A stretch of 10,918 nt of DNA from Bifidobacteriaceae bacterium (lineage in GTDB: Bacteria; Actinomycetota; Actinomycetes; Actinomycetales; WQXJ01), in assembly GCA_031272565.1 (NCBI GenBank), contig JAISTN010000331.1, positions 1-10,918 on the forward strand, written 5' to 3'. The translations under genes and the position numbers were made by a program. A model generated the notes under the pieces. That model was not told the DNA's origin and searched no databases. It worked only from the letters and a program-made list of their open reading frames with translations. Below, one piece after another: positions 6,025-10,918 of this stretch (positions are counted from its first letter, which is position 1; each line of letters opens with the position of its first letter).

Positions 6025-7908
6025 TTAGATTCTTGGGGCCTCGGCGTCATCGATCAAGAAGTCCGGCAGGTCCTCGTCCACTGCGCCCGCGGCCGGCCGC
6101 GGCTGGGTGGCCGGTTCGGGCTCGGCGGCAGCCACCGGCGGGGCGACAGCGCCATAGAGGTCAAGCCGCACCGTGTCCGTTTCATGGATGCCGGGCACGC
6201 CATCGGGCGGGGTGGGCTCGGCTGCTGCCGGGGCGTCATCGTCACTCGGCAACTCTTGGCCGTCGCCAACGCCATCGGCAGCCGGCGGGTCCGGTGCGGG
6301 GACCGGGTCAGCGACATCTGCGGCCTCCACCGCCACAGCCTCCGCCTCATCCTCTGCGCCCGCCTCAGCTTCATCCTCGGCCGGGCTGGCGCCAGCGGGC
6401 AAGTCCTCCACCAGCGGCCCCGGTGCCACGCGGGTGGCGTCCAAGTCCGAATCGTCGTCCCCGGCGGAGTCGGCGGCATCGGCGGCCTCTCCGGCCTCGT
6501 CGGCCACCGGCACGGCCGCCGCGGCCTCACCCAAGCCGGGCGGCGGTGTGGCGGCGGCGGACACCTCTTCCGGGCCAACTGCCAGATCCGGGACACCGCC
6601 CTGTTCGGCTTCTTCTTCCAGGGCCTTGACCGCCTGGTCCCAGGTAGGCGCGGGGCGGTGCGTGCCCTGGCCCCACAGGTCGATGCCGTTGGTTGTCACC
6701 GGGCGGCGCTCGGGCGGCTCGGACAGGACTGTCGTCTCATCGGGGCCCGCGCCGGCTAGCACTGTCGTCTCATCGGCGTCCGCCTGGTCCATCGCCAGCA
6801 GGGCCGCAATCTCGCCTGGCTCCTCGCCCTCAGCCGGTGTGCCAGTGGCCGGTTCGTCTGTCACCACCGGCAGCGAACCGGTGGTCCGCTGGTGTTCCCG
6901 GGCGGCGGCATCGGACGCCCGCTTGGCCGCCTCCAACTCGGCCTGGCGTTCGGCCTCGAGCTTGGCCAGGCGGCTAGTTTCGCGTTCTTCCGCCTCGACC
7001 GTCTCATCCAATTCGTCCAGCATTTGGCGGGCGTCGTCAATGATGGCCTCGTCCTCATGGCGCACGCCATGCAGCAGCCAGCGGATGATGGCGATCTCGG
7101 CCAGGAAGGCCGCCCGGTCCTCCAGGTGTGGATCGTCCAGGTCCTCGCGCCGGCGCAGGTAGGCCTCCAGGATTGAGGCGGCGGCCTCTTCCGAGGCGGC
7201 CGCCAGCAGCGGCGCCAAGTCTTCGGCCGGGTCCGAAACCTGAACCCCAGCGAAATCCATCATCGCGCTGATCCGCCCGGCGTGCTCCAGCAGGTGTTCC
7301 GGGGCCATGTCGCCGTGAATCAAGACCGGTTCGAAAACCCACCAGGCGTCCTCGTCCAGGCGTGCCTTCCAGCGTTCCAGCAGGCGAATCGGCACATAGC
7401 CGGTGCGGGCGGCCTCTTCCACCTCGCCAGTCAGGCGGGCCCGGTACTGGGTGGGGGTGTAGATGGGCAGGCCGGCATCGGCCACCAGATCGGTGGGCAG
7501 CAGGTGAATCGAGGCGATGGCGCGGCCCAGTGAGGCAGCCAGGCCGGGGCCTGGCTCCAGCAACTCCATGACCAAGGGCACGCCGGGCAGTTGGGAATAG
7601 ACCATGGCCCGGCCGCCGCCGTCCATCAAGGCAAAGCCGCGCGGGCGCGGCACCTCGAACGGCAGCCCACCTTCGGTCGAGGCGCCAATCAGGGCCCGCA
7701 GCAGGGCGACCTCCGCCTCCTGGCCGGCGCCGGCGGCCGGATGGCGCGGAATGCGGATCACCCAGGTGCGGCCGGTGGCGTCCTTGGCGTGCGCGAAGGC
7801 GTAGTCGGCGCCCTCATGTTCCAGGCGCACGCCAACAATGTCCAACCCGGGGATGGCCGCCGTGGCGAGCGCCGCCAACGCCAGCGGATTGGTCCCAGAA
7901 CTTGCCAC
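6025..7908 (-). CDS. Macrolide-phosphotransferase-like (APH-fold) kinase with long acidic disordered tail
   Basis: A 627-residue protein in two parts. Residues 1 to about 290 form an aminoglycoside/macrolide phosphotransferase-type kinase. WVIRIPRHP (49-57) resembles the nucleotide-binding strand of Mph enzymes, which use Arg in this stretch. The Brenner motif HGDMAPEH has catalytic Asp200, with His205 at the usual Asn position. MMDFAG supplies metal-binding Asp218, followed by SDPAEDLA. A charged, probably coiled-coil stretch follows (about 300-340), then about 285 residues rich in Ala, Glu, Asp and Pro that look disordered. The tail repeats acidic-Thr motifs: DETTVL at 379-384 and 390-395, DATRV at 490-494, ETDTVRL at 576-582. 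The family is usually about 300 residues, so the tail doubles it. The GTG start at 7908 is supported by the following NPLALAALATAAIPGLD stretch, but no Shine-Dalgarno is visible, so a leaderless message is possible. The substrate is unknown; the position among repair genes argues against a dedicated resistance gene. Confidence 0.87.
   Translation of the reverse strand: MASSGTNPLALAALATAAIPGLDIVGVRLEHEGADYAFAHAKDATGRTWVIRIPRHPAAGAGQEAEVALLRALIGASTEGGLPFEVPRPRGFALMDGGGRAMVYSQLPGVPLVMELLEPGPGLAASLGRAIASIHLLPTDLVADAGLPIYTPTQYRARLTGEVEEAARTGYVPIRLLERWKARLDEDAWWVFEPVLIHGDMAPEHLLEHAGRISAMMDFAGVQVSDPAEDLAPLLAAASEEAAASILEAYLRRREDLDDPHLEDRAAFLAEIAIIRWLLHGVRHEDEAIIDDARQMLDELDETVEAEERETSRLAKLEAERQAELEAAKRASDAAAREHQRTTGSLPVVTDEPATGTPAEGEEPGEIAALLAMDQADADETTVLAGAGPDETTVLSEPPERRPVTTNGIDLWGQGTHRPAPTWDQAVKALEEEAEQGGVPDLAVGPEEVSAAATPPPGLGEAAAAVPVADEAGEAADAADSAGDDDSDLDATRVAPGPLVEDLPAGASPAEDEAEAGAEDEAEAVAVEAADVADPVPAPDPPAADGVGDGQELPSDDDAPAAAEPTPPDGVPGIHETDTVRLDLYGAVAPPVAAAEPEPATQPRPAAGAVDEDLPDFLIDDAEAPRI
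6728..6776 (-). repeat. 16-bp direct repeat marking a 33-bp tandem duplication in the kinase tail
   Basis: ACTGTCGTCTCATCGG (plus strand) occurs identically at 6728-6743 and 6761-6776. The 33-bp period keeps frame and yields two 11-residue units, each with DETTVL. The remaining 17 bases of each unit are only partly alike, so the motif part is either conserved by selection or the youngest part of the duplication. Confidence 0.85.
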
Positions 7909-7965
7909 GATTACACCGTACGGTAGGAATGTCGGTGGTGCCTGAGAAGATGGTCAGCGTGTCAA
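7902..7965. promoter_or_regulatory. Divergent promoter region between kinase gene and uvrD2
   Basis: The two genes start within about 20-50 bp of each other, so their promoters must overlap each other or the coding ends. On the plus strand TTGCCA (7902-7907) resembles a -35 box, 16 bp before a weak -10-like TAGGAA (7924-7929); this would give a very short uvrD2 leader. On the minus strand TACGGT (complement of 7915-7920) lies 6 bp before the kinase GTG, which is -10 spacing for a leaderless message. A consensus TTGACA on the minus strand (7960-7965) has no matching -10 at 17 bp. These are pattern matches only. Confidence 0.35.
7915..7924. promoter_or_regulatory. 10-bp perfect palindrome ACCGTACGGT, possible operator
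   Basis: The only non-coding DNA shared by both divergent starts contains this perfect palindrome. It overlaps the candidate -10 of the kinase gene and abuts the uvrD2 start region, so a dimeric regulator bound here could control both genes. It does not match the actinobacterial SOS box (TCGAAC-N4-GTTCGA). A chance palindrome in GC-rich DNA is the alternative. Confidence 0.3.
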
Positions 7966-9992
7966 AACATGCTCTTCAGACCGGTGGGGCGCAGGCCCTG
8001 CTGGAAGGACTCGACCCTGAACAAAGGGCGGTCGCCACCCACCTGCTGGGACCGTTGTGCGTCATCGCCGGCGCGGGCACCGGCAAGACCAGGGCCATCA
8101 CCCACCGGATTGCCTACGGGGTGCAGACCGGTACCTACTCGCCAGCGGCGGTCCTAGCGGTGACCTTCACCTCCCGGGCGGCGGGCGAAATGCGGGAACG
8201 CCTGCGGGCCTTGGGTGCCCCCGGGGTCCAGGCGCGGACCTTCCATTCGGCCGCCCTGCGCCAATTGACCTACTTCCTGCCGCGGGCCATGAACCGGGCG
8301 GTGCCGCGCCTGATCGAGCACAAGGCGCCCCTGGTAGCCCAGGCTGCCGGCCGGCTGGGGTTCGAGGTGGACCGGGCCGCGATCCGGGACTTGGCAGCGG
8401 AAATCGAATGGTCCAAGGTCCACCTGTGGACCGCGGATGACTACCGGGAAGGCGCCGCCAAGGCCGGCCGGGGGCAGGTGGCCGGCCTGGACGCCATCGC
8501 CATCTCCCGGGTGATCGGCCTGTACGAACAGGTCCTGGGTGAGGCCGAGGCGATGGATTTCGAGGACGTGCTGTTGGTGATGTGCGGCCTAATGGAGGAA
8601 AAGCCGTTGGTGGCAGACCAGATCAGGTCCCAGTACAGGCACTTCGTGGTGGACGAATACCAAGACGTGTCGCCGCTGCAGCAGCGCCTACTGGACCTGT
8701 GGTTGGGTGGCCGGCAGGAACTGTGCGTGGTGGGTGATCCGGCCCAGACCAGCTATTCGTTCGCCGGCGCCACGTCCAGCTACCTGACCGGCTTTGGGCG
8801 CCGTTTCAAGGACGCCACCACGGTGCGCCTGGTGCGGGACTACCGGTCGACCCCGCAGGTGGTGGGGCTGGCCAACTCGGTCTTGCGGGTGGCCCGGCGG
8901 TCTTCCGGCGGGGTCGAGTTGGTGGCGCAGCGCCCGGCCGGCCCGGAAGTCCGCTTCCGGGCGTTTGCCGATGACGCCTCGGAGGCCAAGGGGATTGTGG
9001 ACCGGGCGGCGGAGTTGATCAACGGCGGTCTGCCGGCGGAGGACATCGCGGTGCTGTACCGCACCAACGGGCAATCGGAACCGCTGGAAACGGCCTTCGC
9101 GGAGGCGGGCATCGCCTTCCACGTGCGCGGCGGCGAACGCTTCTTTGCCCGCCGCGAGGTCCGTGAGGCACTGGTGCTATTACGGGCGGAGGCCCAGGCG
9201 GCGGTGGACCAGCCGCCGCTGGAGCGGGTGCATGAGGTGTTGCGGGCGCGCGGCTGGACGGAGCAGGCGCCAACCGAGCGGGGCGCCGTGCGGGACCGCT
9301 GGGAATCGCTGGACGCGCTGGCGGCCTTGAGCGGCGAACTGCTGGAGACTCAGGCCACCACGCTGGCCGAGTTGGTGGCGTTGATCGATCAGCGGGCGGC
9401 GGCCGGCCATGCGCCGGCCGCCCAGGGTGTCACTCTGGCTTCGTTGCATTCAGCCAAGGGCCTGGAATGGGAGGCGGTGTTCCTGGCTGGCCTGTCGGAC
9501 GGCCTGTTGCCCATCTCGCTGGCGGACGGCCCGGCGGAGGTAGAGGAAGAACGCCGCCTGCTCTATGTCGGCATCACCCGGGCCAAGCAGCACCTGCAGT
9601 TGTCCTATGCCAATGCCCGCACGGCGGGTGGTAGCCGTAACCGCAAGGTGTCACGTTTCTTGGCTGGTCTTTGGCCCAGCGCGGCGCTGGCCGCCAAGCG
9701 GGTCAAGGGTCTGGATGTGCCGGAGGCGGCAGCCCTGAGCGAGCCGGCTCTGGCCCGGTTTGAGGCCCTCAAGGCCTGGCGCTTGGAGGTGGCCCGGCAG
9801 GCCGGCCTGCCGGCCTACACCGTCTTCACTGACGTCACGCTGCGGGCGCTGGCGGACCGGGCCCCCAGTTCGGTGGCCGGTTTGATGGCGGTGCCGGGCA
9901 TTGGCCCGGCCAAGCTGGACAAGTACGGCGCGGTGGTGCTGGCCCTGCTGTCCGAACTGGCGGCGGGGGCTGGGGCCAGTGACGGGGCGTAG
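7929..9992 (+). CDS. uvrD2: UvrD2-like superfamily 1 DNA helicase with HRDC domain
   Basis: A 3'-5' ATP-dependent DNA helicase of the actinobacterial UvrD2 type, essential in mycobacteria. Numbering from ATG 7929 (687 residues): Walker A GAGTGKT at 48-54, motif Ia TFTSRAAGEMRERL, EIEWSKV typical of UvrD2, Walker B VVDEYQDV with Asp242-Glu243, motif III GDPAQTSYSFAGA, motif IV RDYRSTPQVV, HSAKGLEWE from 507, and YVGITRAK (546-553) with its Arg finger. A C-terminal HRDC domain spans about 608-680 (LKAWRLEVARQAGLPAY, then MAVPGIGPAKLDKYG). The four-cysteine motif that joins helicase and HRDC in mycobacterial UvrD2 is absent; only a short Ala-rich linker is present. The start is uncertain: in-frame TTG 7902, ATG 7929, GTG 7935, GTG 7938, ATG 7950 and GTG 7959 are possible. 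AGGA at 7925-7928 best fits GTG 7935 or 7938. Conserved homology begins only at LLEGLDPEQRAV, so all choices keep the motor intact. It is divergent from the kinase gene. Confidence 0.95.
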   Translation: MSVVPEKMVSVSKHALQTGGAQALLEGLDPEQRAVATHLLGPLCVIAGAGTGKTRAITHRIAYGVQTGTYSPAAVLAVTFTSRAAGEMRERLRALGAPGVQARTFHSAALRQLTYFLPRAMNRAVPRLIEHKAPLVAQAAGRLGFEVDRAAIRDLAAEIEWSKVHLWTADDYREGAAKAGRGQVAGLDAIAISRVIGLYEQVLGEAEAMDFEDVLLVMCGLMEEKPLVADQIRSQYRHFVVDEYQDVSPLQQRLLDLWLGGRQELCVVGDPAQTSYSFAGATSSYLTGFGRRFKDATTVRLVRDYRSTPQVVGLANSVLRVARRSSGGVELVAQRPAGPEVRFRAFADDASEAKGIVDRAAELINGGLPAEDIAVLYRTNGQSEPLETAFAEAGIAFHVRGGERFFARREVREALVLLRAEAQAAVDQPPLERVHEVLRARGWTEQAPTERGAVRDRWESLDALAALSGELLETQATTLAELVALIDQRAAAGHAPAAQGVTLASLHSAKGLEWEAVFLAGLSDGLLPISLADGPAEVEEERRLLYVGITRAKQHLQLSYANARTAGGSRNRKVSRFLAGLWPSAALAAKRVKGLDVPEAAALSEPALARFEALKAWRLEVARQAGLPAYTVFTDVTLRALADRAPSSVAGLMAVPGIGPAKLDKYGAVVLALLSELAAGAGASDGA

Positions 9993-10048
9993 GGGGTGGC
10001 GTAGGCGCAACTGCGGGCGGCATCGGCCACTGACGTGCCGGGCTGGTA
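9993..10048. other. 56-bp intergenic gap between convergent uvrD2 and ThiF-like gene
   Basis: GC-rich spacer between two stop codons facing each other. I see no convincing stem-loop with a T-run, so any terminator here is not of the classic intrinsic type, or termination is factor-dependent. Confidence 0.5.
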
Positions 10049-10918
10049 TCAGGCGGCCTGGCGGGTGTATTCGGGTTCTGAATCGGGCTGATCGGGTGGT
10101 GGTGATTGGCGGCCCTTGCCCCCACGCCGGGCTGGGCCACCGGACAGGTCGCGGCGGTTGTGTTCGGTGCAAGCGGGGTGGATGGCGACATCGCGCCAGT
10201 TGAGGGCATAGTCCGGCAGCGAATAGGTCAGGACCCGGCCGGCCACGGCCACCGCCCGCCCGGCCAGGGCGGCCAGCACTTGGGTGGTGGCGTAGGTGGC
10301 GGTCAGGGCCGCCAAGGTCGAATCCTCGCCCCGCCGGGCCACCACCGAGCGGGCGTGTTGTTGGGCGGCGATGCCAGGCCAGCAGGGGTCCTCGTCGCGC
10401 CGGGCCAAGGAGACGCAGCGCAGGCAGGGGCCCTCACCGGCGCGGACCCAGGGGCCGCAACTGATGCCGACTTCACCCACCACGACCGAAAGGTGGTCGA
10501 CTCCGTGGGTGGCCAGAAAGCTGGCCTGGGTTGGGTTGGCCACCTCGTAATCGACCATGACTGCCAGATCGGGCTGGGTCCAGCGACCGCGGGTCCGCAC
10601 CTGGCAGCCGTAGCCGTGGGCGTTGATGATCCGGCTGAGCGCTTCATCCCGCGGCATGCCCAACAGGGCGGGGATGAAGACGGGGCCCAAGTCCCGGGGA
10701 CGGACCGGGCTGGTGTCGCTCAGTTGCAGGGTCCCGATCCCGGCCGCGGCCAGTTGCAGCGCCAAGCCGGCGCCGGTGCGCCCCAGGCCATAAATGCTGA
10801 CCCGTTGATGTGCCCGCGCGGCCGGAGTGCCCCAGCCGTCGCCACCCAGCAGCGCGCGTGATTCGGCTTCAGCCACCAGCCGTTCGCGGTCGCTGGCGTC
10901 GATGTCGAACTGGGCGGA
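10049..10918 (-). CDS. ThiF/MoeB-like (E1-fold) protein, N-terminus off window
   Basis: The reading frame is open through the right edge: upstream of GTG 10876 there are 14 further in-frame codons of protein-like sequence (SAQFDIDASDRERL), so the real start is probably outside. Numbering from that GTG: a Rossmann motif VSIYGLGRTGAG (26-37), a strand ending in Asp54 that would hold the nucleotide ribose, DLAVMVDYE (103-111), and EGPCLRC (148-154), which matches the GEPCxRC zinc motif of MoeB/ThiF. A second metal-binding pair may be Cys236 and His239 in HPACTEH. The usual catalytic Asn-x-x-Arg-Gln segment is not recognisable: DLGPVFIPA stands there, and the conserved Lys is replaced by Arg76 in GMPR. 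Adenylation activity is therefore doubtful. The C-terminal 35 residues are Pro/Gly/charged and look disordered. ThiF-family genes are often seen near uvrD2 in actinobacteria, but I know no proven role. The gene converges on uvrD2 with a 56-bp gap. Confidence 0.78.
   Translation of the reverse strand, partial: SAQFDIDASDRERLVAEAESRALLGGDGWGTPAARAHQRVSIYGLGRTGAGLALQLAAAGIGTLQLSDTSPVRPRDLGPVFIPALLGMPRDEALSRIINAHGYGCQVRTRGRWTQPDLAVMVDYEVANPTQASFLATHGVDHLSVVVGEVGISCGPWVRAGEGPCLRCVSLARRDEDPCWPGIAAQQHARSVVARRGEDSTLAALTATYATTQVLAALAGRAVAVAGRVLTYSLPDYALNWRDVAIHPACTEHNRRDLSGGPARRGGKGRQSPPPDQPDSEPEYTRQAA

Noticed and set aside
6173..7162. 329-residue Ser/Ala-rich plus-strand reading frame opposite the kinase tail
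   Set aside because: Its composition mirrors the complement of acidic and Ala codons of the tail. It has no motifs and the kinase frame is the real one.
6025..7908. Kinase as an acquired macrolide-resistance gene
   Set aside because: Base composition matches its neighbours, there are no mobile elements, and it sits in a repair-gene neighbourhood. Mph-type similarity alone does not show the substrate.
7960..7965. Minus-strand TTGACA as the kinase -35 box
   Set aside because: No -10-like hexamer lies 16-19 bp downstream, and the site may be inside the uvrD2 coding sequence.
1..10918. Anti-phage defence island or CRISPR
   Set aside because: Helicase-nucleases and a ThiF-like protein can occur in defence loci, but these match housekeeping AdnAB and UvrD2. 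No regularly spaced repeats, methylase, toxin or integrase is visible.

Overview
The window is a GC-rich stretch of a bacterial chromosome with five protein-coding genes packed almost end to end. There are no RNA genes, CRISPR arrays, transposases or integrases. The genes point to a high-GC actinomycete (phylum Actinomycetota). AdnA/AdnB helicase-nucleases and a UvrD2-type helicase carrying an HRDC domain are hallmarks of that group, and Ala/Gly/Pro-rich proteins with GTG starts fit it. I cannot name the genus.

Layout. (1) Positions 3-2507, plus strand: the C-terminal part of AdnA, cut by the left window edge, with the late helicase motifs and a RecB-type nuclease domain carrying an iron-sulphur cysteine set. 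(2) 2504-6016, plus strand: complete AdnB, overlapping adnA by an ATGA junction, with intact helicase and nuclease motifs. (3) 6025-7908, minus strand: a macrolide-phosphotransferase-like kinase with a very long acidic, disordered-looking tail. It ends 8 bp from adnB. (4) about 7929-9992, plus strand: UvrD2, starting back to back with the kinase. (5) 10049 to the right edge, minus strand: a ThiF/MoeB-like protein, cut at its N-terminus.

How the genes fit together. In mycobacteria AdnA and AdnB form a heterodimeric motor-nuclease that resects double-strand breaks for recombination, and UvrD2 is an essential 3'-5' helicase. The locus is therefore mainly a DNA break-processing and helicase neighbourhood. 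The kinase and the ThiF-like protein are on the opposite strand, and nothing in the sequence shows their substrates.

The most unusual points are these. UvrD2 lacks the tetracysteine linker known from its mycobacterial relative. The kinase tail carries near-identical acidic-Thr-Thr-Val-Leu motifs encoded by a 33-bp tandem duplication, which could be phosphothreonine/FHA-type sites. The Adn proteins contain recently expanded Ala/Gly-rich inserts, including an 18-bp tandem repeat. There is a 15-bp-arm perfect inverted repeat inside adnB. The ThiF-like protein appears to have a degenerate adenylation site. I did not find clear evidence of a wholly new multi-gene system; the locus reads as a variant of a conserved actinobacterial repair neighbourhood.
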